This document shows positions 55,019 to 64,000 of a DNA stretch of 64,000 nt, in pieces. The notes beneath the pieces are model-generated. The model searched no databases. It was not told where the DNA came from and saw only the letters and a program-made list of their open reading frames with translations. Position numbers and translations under genes: made by a program. The stretch is from Burkholderiaceae bacterium (GTDB lineage Bacteria; Pseudomonadota; Gammaproteobacteria; Burkholderiales; Burkholderiaceae_D), in the NCBI GenBank assembly GCA_031291325.1, contig JARLJG010000059.1, forward strand, positions 35,473-99,472, read 5' to 3'. Each line of letters begins with the position of its first letter. Position 1 is the stretch's first letter.

Positions 55019-57517
55019 ATGGGAAAGCAGCGAGGATATGTAAAGGGTGCGGGTGCGCTGACCAAGGTTGCATTGGCCGTAGGCGCGATGTTTCCGCTAG
55101 GCGCCGTCATGGCGCAGACGGCGGGCACAACGGCGCCGGTTGCGACCCAGACCCCGACGCCGGCAGCAACGCCTGGCGACGGTCAAGTCGATACCGTCAC
55201 CATCAATGGCGTCAAGAAGGGCGAGCTGATCCTGCCGACCAGCGTCAAGTCGTCGTCCGCGTTTGGCATCGATCTGGATGTCATGGACACGCCGCGCAGC
55301 AATACCATTTTGTCGCGCGTCCAATTGGAAGCCTTGAATGTGCAGGACCCATCGGAATTTTCGTATTTGACCTCGAGTAGCTACGCCGACGCGTCGTTCG
55401 GTCTGCCCAACATTCCGCGCATTCGCGGCCAGTACGGCGACGTGTTCTTCAACGGCATGCGCGACAGCTTCTCCGAAAATGGTTACGGCGCCCCGATGAG
55501 CTTCAACAGCATCGACACGATGGATATCGTCAAGGGGCCGGCAAGCGTGCAGGCTGGCCCCGGCGCAGGCGTCGGCGGTTCGATCAATATCGAAACCAAA
55601 GCGCCGAGCTTTAGCAAGTTCTCCGGAACCGCAACGTTTGACGTCGATACCGACGGACACCGCCGCCAGAGCCTGGATTTTGGCGGGCCGGCCAGCGATA
55701 CGCTTGCTTACCGCATCAGCTATTCAGGCGAAGAGAGCAGTAGTTACTACGATTACATGTTCTTGCACCAGCAGTCATTGTACGGTGCTTTGACCGCCAA
55801 TATTTCCGACAAATACACGATCCAGGTAAATAGCGAGTACACCGAAGGCCGCTATCGGGAAAACGACGGTGTCAACCGCGCCAACCAGCAGTTCATCGAC
55901 AACGGAACTTACCTGACAGGCGGTGTGGTCGGCGGGTCGTCGAATATCTCGGGATTTGGTTCCACGGTGCAGCTCGGCAACCCGGTTCTGCTGAATCGCA
56001 GCGCCGATGTCGATGGCGCGCCAGGCACCGGCGCCCGTTCCGAGCGCTATAACCTGCAGGTGATTCAAACCTACGAATTCAACCAGAATGCCTCGGTCAG
56101 CAACAACACATTCTTCAACTATATGAATCGCTATAACCAGACAGAAATGTATTGGGCCGATTCGTCGAAGAATAGCTACACGCTCGAAAACAAGACCGAC
56201 TTCAAGTTCAAGTTCGACACGCCGGTCGGCGATCAAACCGGTGGCAATGGACTGGTCCTGAAGCAGGCCATCGACGCCGGCTTTACCTTCCGCGAAGCGC
56301 ACAACAATGAGGTGCAAAATTTCGCGAATGAACCGGTCAGCATCTTCGATTTAAGCAATAATCCTAGCACCCTGGCCTTCCCGTCTTCCTTGCAGGCCGC
56401 TGGCGGAGCGCTTCCGTATACCGGTGCTTTCGGTCAGCCGCTGTATGGCGTCGCCGCACGCAATTCGTTCTACCTTAACAATTCCATCGTCTCGGATCTG
56501 TACGATGTCGCCGCGTTCCTCGAACATCGGATCGAAGTATCGCCGCAGTTCAGCGCCATGTATGGTGTGCGTCTCGACGGCGTCAAATTGCACTATGGCG
56601 ATCCGCTCAATGACCCAAATTCGCAGGGATATCCGGCGAGCGCGACAACCAATGCCTATTTGTTGAAAAACGCCAATATCAGCCCGGTATACAAACCCTT
56701 GCCCTGGGTCTCGACTTACCTGACCGCGAACTTTGCCCAATACGTCGATCCAAATTCTCAAGATGGCGGTGTCGGTGTCTACGGCGAACCGGCGACCGAC
56801 CAATTGCGTCAAAGCTCGAAATTGCTGGAAGCCGGCGTGAAGCTGGACCTGCTGCACAAGAGCCTGTTCTGGGGCACGGATGTATTCAAGCAGGAAAGGA
56901 CAATTCCATCCAGTTACAATGGCAAAGCCAATGCGCGTATCCTCGGTTTTGAGACGGAATTGAATTACCAGCCGAATGCGCACTTCTTTGCCACGGCCAG
57001 CTATTCCTATATCCAGACCAAGCTTGACTCGCCCGAGACTTTCTATAACTTCCCGGCGCAAGCAGGGACCAACGTCGACGGCTCCGGTATTCTCGCTGTT
57101 TGGCAGCCGAACCAGACGTTCAATGACCCGGGCGTGCCGCGTCAAATGTTGAACTTCCTGGCGAATTACAAGGCCGACAATGGCTTTGGCGCCCAGGCAA
57201 ACATGCTGGTAACGGGTCCGATCGAAATCTCGCAGTCCGGCTGGCTGGATATTGGCAAGTCGCAAGCCAACGGCGCCGTGCTGCCGAATTCGGCGCTCGC
57301 CAATGGCGGCTACTTTCAAGCGCCGGTCATTCCGTGGCAGTACACGATCAACACGGCGCTCTCATATAACTTCATGAAAGACTATCAGCTCAAGTTCTCG
57401 ATCTACAACTTGACCAACCGGCGCAACCTGATGAATGACGCCCCGATCTATGGGAACGACTTCATCACCGTGCTGCCACCGCGTAGCTTTGCTCTGATGG
57501 GCAAGGTAAAGTTCTAG
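55019..57517 (+). CDS. TonB-dependent outer membrane receptor
   Basis: The 832-residue precursor has a signal peptide (VALAVGAMFPLGAVMAQTAG), a Pro/Thr linker, a possible TonB box (DTVTINGV), a plug domain (MDTPRSNTILSRVQLEAL, IPRIRGQYGDVFFNGMRDSF, VKGPASVQAGPGAGVGGSIN) and a barrel ending in FALMGKVKF with terminal Phe. AGGGGAAG precedes ATG 55019. The overall type is that of siderophore-like receptors, but the position between two purine deaminase genes and the operator-like site suggest a purine-related ligand. The ligand is unproven. Confidence 0.88.
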   Translation: MGKQRGYVKGAGALTKVALAVGAMFPLGAVMAQTAGTTAPVATQTPTPAATPGDGQVDTVTINGVKKGELILPTSVKSSSAFGIDLDVMDTPRSNTILSRVQLEALNVQDPSEFSYLTSSSYADASFGLPNIPRIRGQYGDVFFNGMRDSFSENGYGAPMSFNSIDTMDIVKGPASVQAGPGAGVGGSINIETKAPSFSKFSGTATFDVDTDGHRRQSLDFGGPASDTLAYRISYSGEESSSYYDYMFLHQQSLYGALTANISDKYTIQVNSEYTEGRYRENDGVNRANQQFIDNGTYLTGGVVGGSSNISGFGSTVQLGNPVLLNRSADVDGAPGTGARSERYNLQVIQTYEFNQNASVSNNTFFNYMNRYNQTEMYWADSSKNSYTLENKTDFKFKFDTPVGDQTGGNGLVLKQAIDAGFTFREAHNNEVQNFANEPVSIFDLSNNPSTLAFPSSLQAAGGALPYTGAFGQPLYGVAARNSFYLNNSIVSDLYDVAAFLEHRIEVSPQFSAMYGVRLDGVKLHYGDPLNDPNSQGYPASATTNAYLLKNANISPVYKPLPWVSTYLTANFAQYVDPNSQDGGVGVYGEPATDQLRQSSKLLEAGVKLDLLHKSLFWGTDVFKQERTIPSSYNGKANARILGFETELNYQPNAHFFATASYSYIQTKLDSPETFYNFPAQAGTNVDGSGILAVWQPNQTFNDPGVPRQMLNFLANYKADNGFGAQANMLVTGPIEISQSGWLDIGKSQANGAVLPNSALANGGYFQAPVIPWQYTINTALSYNFMKDYQLKFSIYNLTNRRNLMNDAPIYGNDFITVLPPRSFALMGKVKF

Positions 57518-57539
57518 GGAAAATCGGTCCCGTCGTTGC

Positions 57540-57590
57540 CCGCTGTATGACGATCCATGCGAGTGGATCGTTGTCCAGCGGTTTTTTTTT
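57540..57590 (+). terminator. Rho-independent terminator of the TonB receptor gene
   Basis: An outer stem CCGCTG/CAGCGG encloses an inner stem ACGATCCA/TGGATCGT, and nine T residues follow directly. Confidence 0.88.
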
Positions 57591-57616
57591 GCCGACGAAT
57601 CACCGCCACTGTGTAA

Positions 57617-58714
<1,098 letters not shown>

Positions 58715-58721
58715 CACAAGC

Positions 58722-58750
58722 CCTCGGGCGGGTAACGCGCCCGCCCGAGG
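58722..58750. terminator. GC-rich hairpin between the deaminase and xdhA
   Basis: CCTCGGGCGGG and CCCGCCCGAGG form an 11-bp perfect stem around a 7-base loop, 8 bases after the deaminase stop. There is no T run; it may reduce read-through into xdhABC. Confidence 0.6.
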
Positions 58751-58764
58751 ATGAACGATTATGG

Positions 58765-58774
58765 TTGAATGCAG
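58765..58774. promoter_or_regulatory. Candidate GntR operator upstream of xdhA
   Basis: TTGAATGCAG differs from the BMP-gene site (TTGAATGCAA) only in the last base. It lies 90 bases before the xdhA ATG and just after the hairpin, where a promoter for xdhABC would be expected. Confidence 0.4.
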
Positions 58775-58854
58775 ATAATGGACATCATCGCTTCAATATA
58801 GTCAATCATGCCGACGATGCTAACCTTGTGCATGAATTCATAGGCCAGCCAAGC

Positions 58855-60333
58855 ATGTCGGAACCCATACGCTTTTACTATCGCGGCGTCATCCAAACCG
58901 TTGTCGATGCCGCTCCCACGCGCACCGTGTTGCAATACGTGCGCGAGGATTTGCATCGCACCGGCACCAAGGAAGGTTGCGCCGAAGGCGATTGCGGCGC
59001 TTGCACGGTGGTGATCGGCGAACTGCACGACGGCCAGTTGCAATTGCGTTCGGTCAACGCCTGCATTCAATTGCTGCCGACGCTGGACGGCAAGGCCTTG
59101 TTCACCATTGAGGATTTGAAGCAGGCCGATGGCGCGCTGCACCCGGTGCAGCAAGCGCTGGTCGAATGCCACGGGTCGCAATGCGGCTTCTGCACGCCGG
59201 GCTTTGCGATGTCGCTTTGGGGCTTATATTTGGACTTGTACTTGCGCCAGGAAGGCAAGGCGGCCGTTCCCGAGCGCCGGGAAATCGACGCAGCGCTGTC
59301 CGGCAATTTGTGCCGCTGCACCGGCTATCGCCCGATCATCGATGCCGCGCAACGGATGATGGAATTGCCGCCGGTGCGCCTCGATCGTCGCGCGCTGACC
59401 GATATTTTGCAGGGATTGCAGCACGAGCAAGCGCTCGCCTACGCGGTCGACGGTCAAACCTTCCACGCGCCGCGCACGCTGGCGCAATTGCTGGAACTGC
59501 GCCGCGCGCATCCACGCGCCTGCATTCTGGCCGGGTCGACCGATGTCGGCCTGTGGGTGACCAAGCAAATGCGTGACCTGGGCGACATTCTTTATCTCGG
59601 CCAGGTCGCCGAATTGAAAACAATCTGCGAAGCCGACCGCATGTTAGCTATCGGCGCGGGCGTCACGTTGAACGACGCCTATCGCGCGTTATGCCAACAT
59701 TATCCGCAGTTGTCGACGCTGTGGCAGCGCTTTGCCTCGCTGCCTATCCGCAATAGCGGAACCCTGGGCGGCAACGTCGCCAACGGCTCGCCAATCGGCG
59801 ACTCGATGCCCTGGCTGATCGCCCTGGGCGCAGAAATCGTCTTGCACGGCAGCGCCGGGCAGCGCCGCCTGCCGCTGGAGAATTTTTATCTCGGTTATCA
59901 AAAGAAGGATATGCAGCCCGACGAAATCGTCGAAGCGGTGCGCGTGCCGCTGCCGCAGCCCAAGGTGCAATTTCGCACCTATAAACTGGCCAAGCGCTTC
60001 GACCAGGATATCTCGGCAGTGTGCGCAGCGTTCGCCTTTACGCTCGATGGCGAGGTCGTGCGCGACGCACGCATTGCCTACGGCGGCATGGCTGCCACGC
60101 CCAGGCGCGCCAGCAAGACCGAAGCCTTCGTGAATGGCAAGACCTGGGACGAAGCGACGCTTACGCAAGCGATGCAATTGCTGGCGCAAGACTATGCGCC
60201 GCTGACCGATATGCGCGCATCCGACCAATACCGGATGAAAGCCGCGCAAAACCTGCTGCGCCGCTTTTGGCTGGAAACGCGCGCCGATGCGCCGCTCTGC
60301 GACGACGAAGTCAATGCCTTCGCGACAGTATGA
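58855..60333 (+). CDS. xdhA: Xanthine dehydrogenase small subunit (2Fe-2S and FAD)
   Basis: The 492-residue protein has the first 2Fe-2S motif GCAEGDCGACTV (Cys42, 47, 50), the second cluster motif CHGSQCGFCTPG...NLCRCTGYRP, then a FAD-binding domain with ILAGSTDVGLWVTK and IRNSGTLGGNVANGSPIGDS. It oxidises hypoxanthine and xanthine together with XdhB, passing electrons to NAD. The ATG at 58855 agrees with homologues; the frame is open 30 codons upstream. Its TGA overlaps the xdhB ATG. Confidence 0.96.
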   Translation: MSEPIRFYYRGVIQTVVDAAPTRTVLQYVREDLHRTGTKEGCAEGDCGACTVVIGELHDGQLQLRSVNACIQLLPTLDGKALFTIEDLKQADGALHPVQQALVECHGSQCGFCTPGFAMSLWGLYLDLYLRQEGKAAVPERREIDAALSGNLCRCTGYRPIIDAAQRMMELPPVRLDRRALTDILQGLQHEQALAYAVDGQTFHAPRTLAQLLELRRAHPRACILAGSTDVGLWVTKQMRDLGDILYLGQVAELKTICEADRMLAIGAGVTLNDAYRALCQHYPQLSTLWQRFASLPIRNSGTLGGNVANGSPIGDSMPWLIALGAEIVLHGSAGQRRLPLENFYLGYQKKDMQPDEIVEAVRVPLPQPKVQFRTYKLAKRFDQDISAVCAAFAFTLDGEVVRDARIAYGGMAATPRRASKTEAFVNGKTWDEATLTQAMQLLAQDYAPLTDMRASDQYRMKAAQNLLRRFWLETRADAPLCDDEVNAFATV

Positions 60334-62678
60334 ACACACCGACCGAAACTTTCGTTGCCGCCAGCGACACGGCCCCCTGGGCCGAAGTCGGCCAGCCGCG
60401 CATCCACGAGTCGGCGATCTTGCACGTGCTGGGCGAGGCCACCTATACCGACGACGTGCCCGAGTTGCGCGGCACGCTGCACGCGGCCCTGGGCTTGTCG
60501 CAAAAAGCGCATGCCAAAGTCAATGCGATCGATCTCGATGCCGTCAAACAATCGGCGGGCGTGGTCGCGGTCTACACGGCGGCAGATATTCCCGGCGTCA
60601 ACGATTGCGGACCGATCATCCACGACGACCCGATTCTCGCCGATGGCTTGGTCCAGTATGTCGGCCAACCGCTGTTCATCGTGATCGCCGACAGCCACGA
60701 CCACGCGCGCCGCGCTGCGCGGCTGGCGGTGGTCGATTACACCGAGTTGACGGCGATCCTGACGCCGCAAGCGGCCAGGCAGGCGCAATCTTTCGTGCTG
60801 CCGCCGATGCGCCTGACGCGCGGCGATTTCCAGCCAGCCTTCGAGCGCGCGCCGCATCGCGTCACGGGCGAATTGTATGTCGGCGGGCAGGAGCAGTTTT
60901 ATCTGGAAGGCCAGATATCCTATGCGATCCCGAAGGAAGACCGCAGCATGCTGGTGTTGTGCTCGACCCAGCATCCGTCGGAAATGCAACATGTCGTCGC
61001 GCATGCGATCGGCGTCGCTTCGCACAATGTTACGGTCGAATGCCGGCGCATGGGTGGCGGTTTCGGCGGCAAGGAATCGCAATCGGCATTGTGGGCGGCG
61101 GCAGCGGCCATCGGCGCGGTGCGCCTGCAACGTCCGGTCAAGTTGCGCGCCGACCGCGACGACGACATGCTGGTGACCGGCAAGCGCCACTGTTTTTATT
61201 ACGAATACGAAGTCGGCTACGACGACGCCGGTCGCATTCTAGCCGCCAAGGTCGAAATGGTCTCGCGCGCCGGCTTTTCGGCCGACTTGTCCGGCCCGGT
61301 GGCGACCCGCGCAGTCTGCCATTTCGACAATGCCTACTATTTGTCGGATGTCGATATCCTCGCGATGTGCGGCAAGACCAACACGCAATCGAATACCGCG
61401 TTTCGCGGTTTCGGCGGCCCGCAGGGTGCGATTGCGCTGGAATACGTGATCGATGAAATCGCCCGCAATCTGCGCATGGATGCGCTCGACGTGCGCCGCC
61501 TGAATCTGTACGGACGCAACGACGCCGAGGGCCGCAACGTCACGCCGTACGGGCAAAAGGTGGTCGACAACGTGCTGCATGCATTGCTCGACGAACTGGA
61601 GCAAAGCAGCGCCTACCGGCAACGGCGCGCGGCGATCAATGCGTTCAACGCCAAAAGCCGGATATTGAAAAAGGGCTTGGCGCTGACGCCGGTCAAGTTC
61701 GGCATCGCCTTCAACGTCGCCCATTTGAACCAGGCCGGCGCCTTGGTGCATGTGTATGCGGACGGCTCGGTGCTGGTCAATCACGGCGGCACGGAAATGG
61801 GACAGGGCATCAATACCAAGGTCGCGCAAGTGGTCGCGCATGAACTCGGCATCGATCTGGCCCGCGTGCGCGTCACCGCGACCGACACCAGCAAGGTCGC
61901 CAACACCTCCGCCACCGCCGCCTCGACCGGCGCCGACTTGAACGGCAAGGCCGCGCAAGATGCAGCGAGCAAAATCCGCGCGCGCCTGGCAGCAGTCGCG
62001 GCGACGCTATTCGACTGCAAGGCCGAAGATTTGCGCTTCTCCGCCAATCTGGTGCAGGTCGGCGACCAATCGATTGCCTTCGCCGCGCTGGTGCAAAAGG
62101 CTTATCTGGCGCGCGTGCAATTGTGGTCGGATGGCTTTTACGCGACACCCGGTTTGCATTGGGACCAGAAGACCATGACCGGCAGTCCGTTTCACTATTT
62201 CGCCTACGGCGCGGCAGTCGCCGAAGTGGTCATCGACACCCTCACCGGCGAATGGAAATTGCTGCGCGCCGATGCGCTTTACGATGCCGGCCAGTCGCTC
62301 AATCCGGCCATCGACATCGGTCAGGTCGAAGGCGCGTTCATTCAAGGAATGGGCTGGCTCACCACCGAGCAATTGTGGTGGAACAAGGACGGCAAGTTGA
62401 TGACGCATGCGCCGTCGACCTACAAGATTCCGGGCGTCTCCGATTGCCCGCAGGATTTTCGCGTGCACCTGTTCCAGAATCGCAACGTGGCCGACAGCAT
62501 CCATCGCTCCAAAGCCGTGGGCGAGCCGCCGTTGCTGTTGCCGTTCTCGGTATTCTTCGCCATCCGCGATGCCGTCTCCAGCGTCGGCGAGCACAAATTC
62601 AATCCACCGCTGAATGCTCCCGCCACCGGCGAAGAGATCTTGAAGGCAGTCGAAGCCGTGCAGAACGCAGCGCACTGA
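60330..62678 (+). CDS. xdhB: Xanthine dehydrogenase large subunit (molybdenum cofactor)
   Basis: The 782-residue protein has GGGFGGKESQSALW, TAFRGFGGPQGAIALEYVID and GTEMGQGINTKVAQV for Mo-cofactor binding, and the catalytic glutamate region KAVGEPPLLLPFSVFFAIRD. Length and motifs match bacterial XdhB. The ATG at 60330 overlaps xdhA by 4 bases (ATGA), so translation is coupled; longer open frame upstream is inside xdhA. Confidence 0.96.
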   Translation: MNTPTETFVAASDTAPWAEVGQPRIHESAILHVLGEATYTDDVPELRGTLHAALGLSQKAHAKVNAIDLDAVKQSAGVVAVYTAADIPGVNDCGPIIHDDPILADGLVQYVGQPLFIVIADSHDHARRAARLAVVDYTELTAILTPQAARQAQSFVLPPMRLTRGDFQPAFERAPHRVTGELYVGGQEQFYLEGQISYAIPKEDRSMLVLCSTQHPSEMQHVVAHAIGVASHNVTVECRRMGGGFGGKESQSALWAAAAAIGAVRLQRPVKLRADRDDDMLVTGKRHCFYYEYEVGYDDAGRILAAKVEMVSRAGFSADLSGPVATRAVCHFDNAYYLSDVDILAMCGKTNTQSNTAFRGFGGPQGAIALEYVIDEIARNLRMDALDVRRLNLYGRNDAEGRNVTPYGQKVVDNVLHALLDELEQSSAYRQRRAAINAFNAKSRILKKGLALTPVKFGIAFNVAHLNQAGALVHVYADGSVLVNHGGTEMGQGINTKVAQVVAHELGIDLARVRVTATDTSKVANTSATAASTGADLNGKAAQDAASKIRARLAAVAATLFDCKAEDLRFSANLVQVGDQSIAFAALVQKAYLARVQLWSDGFYATPGLHWDQKTMTGSPFHYFAYGAAVAEVVIDTLTGEWKLLRADALYDAGQSLNPAIDIGQVEGAFIQGMGWLTTEQLWWNKDGKLMTHAPSTYKIPGVSDCPQDFRVHLFQNRNVADSIHRSKAVGEPPLLLPFSVFFAIRDAVSSVGEHKFNPPLNAPATGEEILKAVEAVQNAAH

Positions 62679-62697
62679 GGCAAATGGGAGCGCGATC

Positions 62698-63753
62698 ATG
62701 ACCAACTGGCTCACCGCATGCGAACTGGAAAAAGCGCCGACCGTATTGGTGACGGTGGCCAGCGTCGAAGGCTCCGGCCCGCGCGAGACCGGCGCCAAGA
62801 TGCTGGTGACCGCGCACACGCAAATCGACACCATCGGTGGCGGCCACTTGGAACTTCGTGCCTGCGAAATCGCCCGCGAGATGCTGGTCGCCCCGGCAGA
62901 CGACAACCCGCCGCGCAGACTGGAACGCTTTGCACTCGGCCCCAGCCTGGGCCAATGCTGCGGCGGCGTCGTGTATCTGGCATTCGAGCGCATCGCGCGC
63001 CAAGCGCGGGAGAATTTCGATGCATTGCGCGAGCGCATGCAACAACAGGAAGATTGCTGGCGTCTGGTTGCGCTGGACGACGCGACGCCGCCAGCGGTAT
63101 TCGATCGCGCAGGCCGTTGCTTGTCAGGCCAAATCGCGCAAGTGCCGCTCGAACTCAACTACGAACGCCCCTGCCACGTGATGCGCGACCGCGCCGGCCA
63201 CCGCTGGCTGATCGATCCCTGCCGCGCCTACCGTCCGCATCTGATCTTGTTCGGCGCCGGCCACGTCGGCACCGCCATCGTCCGCGCACTGGCCGACTTG
63301 CCGTGCCAAGTCACCTGGGTCGACGAGCGCGAAGACCTGTTCCCCGCCACGGTTCCCGCCAACGTGCAGATCGAAGCAACCGACACCCCGGAATACGTAG
63401 CCGACAACGCCCCGCCCGGAGCGACTTTCCTGGTGCTGACCCACAGCCACGCACTAGATCAACGCCTAAGCGAACACATCCTGCGCCGCCCCAGCCACGA
63501 CTGGTTCGGCCTGATAGGATCAAGAACCAAGCGCATGCAATTCGAGCACCGCCTGGCAGAACGCGGCATCCCGAAACAGCGCCTGACTGAAATGGTCTGC
63601 CCTATAGGCGTACCCGGCATAACCGGCAAGACGCCGGCAGTCATCGCGGCTTCGGTGGTTGCCCAATTGCTGCAAGTGTGGGAAGCGGCGGAACGCGCAA
63701 CACAACTCGATGCGCAACCAAAAACGGTTACGCGCATGATTGCGAGCGCATAG
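62698..63753 (+). CDS. xdhC: Xanthine dehydrogenase accessory protein XdhC
   Basis: The 351-residue protein has VASVEGSGPRETGAKMLVT and GQCCGGVVYLAFE in the N-terminal XdhC domain and the Rossmann segment LILFGAGHVGTAIVRALADL with LIGSRTKRMQFEHRLAERGI in the C-terminal part. XdhC binds molybdenum cofactor, promotes its sulfuration and inserts it into XdhB. GGGAG precedes the ATG, 20 bases after xdhB. It completes xdhABC. Confidence 0.94.
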   Translation: MTNWLTACELEKAPTVLVTVASVEGSGPRETGAKMLVTAHTQIDTIGGGHLELRACEIAREMLVAPADDNPPRRLERFALGPSLGQCCGGVVYLAFERIARQARENFDALRERMQQQEDCWRLVALDDATPPAVFDRAGRCLSGQIAQVPLELNYERPCHVMRDRAGHRWLIDPCRAYRPHLILFGAGHVGTAIVRALADLPCQVTWVDEREDLFPATVPANVQIEATDTPEYVADNAPPGATFLVLTHSHALDQRLSEHILRRPSHDWFGLIGSRTKRMQFEHRLAERGIPKQRLTEMVCPIGVPGITGKTPAVIAASVVAQLLQVWEAAERATQLDAQPKTVTRMIASA

Positions 63754-63849
63754 AGTATCCTTGCAATATCGGCTATCTGAAAATGAACGACCCAGCGTCC
63801 TTCGATAGACCAAATACGATAGCGCCGGACGAATTCCGCTTGGAGGCTG

Positions 63850-63944
63850 CCGTTTTAAATGCCAGTAAATCGGATAAGAAATGAAACCTGTCTGAGCCGC
63901 AGGCGAGTTTGTTTCATTTCCCGATTTACTGGCATTTAAAACGG
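63850..63944. repeat. Large inverted repeat downstream of xdhC
   Basis: The arm CCGTTTTAAATGCCAGTAAA continuing to TCGG (63850-63873) is matched exactly by its reverse complement at 63921-63944, and AAATGAAAC/GTTTCATTT adds 9 bp after a short mismatch. The centre is CTGTCTGAGCCGCAGGCGAG. There is no T run. The arrangement resembles intergenic palindromic repeats of betaproteobacteria. Confidence 0.8.
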
Positions 63945-64000
63945 GAACCCGAAGGGCAGCCGCCTAGCGGTCGCCTTTCTTTGCTTCCTTTCTTTGGCGA
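63945..64000. other. Repetitive intergenic end of window
   Basis: TTTCTTTG and CCTTTCTTTG recur in the last 30 bases (CCTTTCTTTGCTTCCTTTCT), a low-complexity motif that appears to continue past the window edge with the inverted repeat. No gene is visible. Confidence 0.5.

Overview
The window reads as chromosomal DNA of a betaproteobacterium of the order Burkholderiales, most likely family Oxalobacteraceae (Herminiimonas/Collimonas-like). This is inferred from the gene order gyrA-serC-pheA-hisC-tyrA-aroA-cmk-rpsA-ihfB-lapA-lapB, from ompA-ubiG-gph divergent from gyrA, from trxA-rho-rpmE2, and from the fairly GC-rich coding sequence. I see no prophage, complete insertion sequence, CRISPR array, tRNA or rRNA gene. 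The one stable RNA gene is ssrA (tmRNA); the one clear riboswitch is an FMN element in front of ribB.

Layout. 1-4.6 kb: a partial exported phosphoesterase (cut by the window start), a di-haem cytochrome c peroxidase and a GT39-type membrane glycosyltransferase. 4.7-8.4 kb (minus strand): trxA, rho, an unusual zinc-ribbon membrane protein, rpmE2. 8.8-15.5 kb: an AddAB-like nuclease/helicase pair and a DedA membrane protein. 15.5-21.8 kb (minus): a heavy-metal-type two-component system, ribB with its riboswitch, and a large SBP-PAS-PAS-GGDEF-EAL c-di-GMP protein. 22.3-23.3 kb: a small accessory cassette (phosphoribosyltransferase plus a small protein) bracketed by degenerate repeats. 23.5-27.1 kb (minus): ssrA, gph, ubiG and two OmpA paralogues. 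27.5-44.7 kb (plus): a housekeeping run covering gyrase, serine and aromatic amino-acid/histidine enzymes, cytidylate kinase, ribosomal protein S1, IHF-beta, LPS-assembly proteins, UDP-glucose dehydrogenase, heptose kinase, a ComEA-like protein and cysM.

45.5-63.8 kb is the most coherent accessory block: a multi-compartment purine nucleoside/purine base utilisation locus. It holds a BMP-type nucleoside-binding protein divergent from its ABC ATPase and two permeases, a secreted 'purine nucleoside permease' (NUP) family protein, a GntR/FCD regulator, a secreted adenosine deaminase, a TonB-dependent receptor, a cytoplasmic adenine-deaminase-like enzyme and xdhABC. Short palindromes resembling TTGNATRCAA lie upstream of nearly every transcription unit in this block. 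I propose them as the operator of the local GntR regulator. The inferred flow is outer-membrane uptake, periplasmic deamination and possibly base release, ABC import, cytoplasmic deamination, then oxidation to urate.

Intergenic DNA is rich in palindromic repeats: GC-rich REP-like hairpins (5.2, 32.3 and 34.5-34.7 kb), a MITE-like element before gyrA, a 26-bp perfect stem inside the FMN riboswitch, and a large inverted repeat at the right end.
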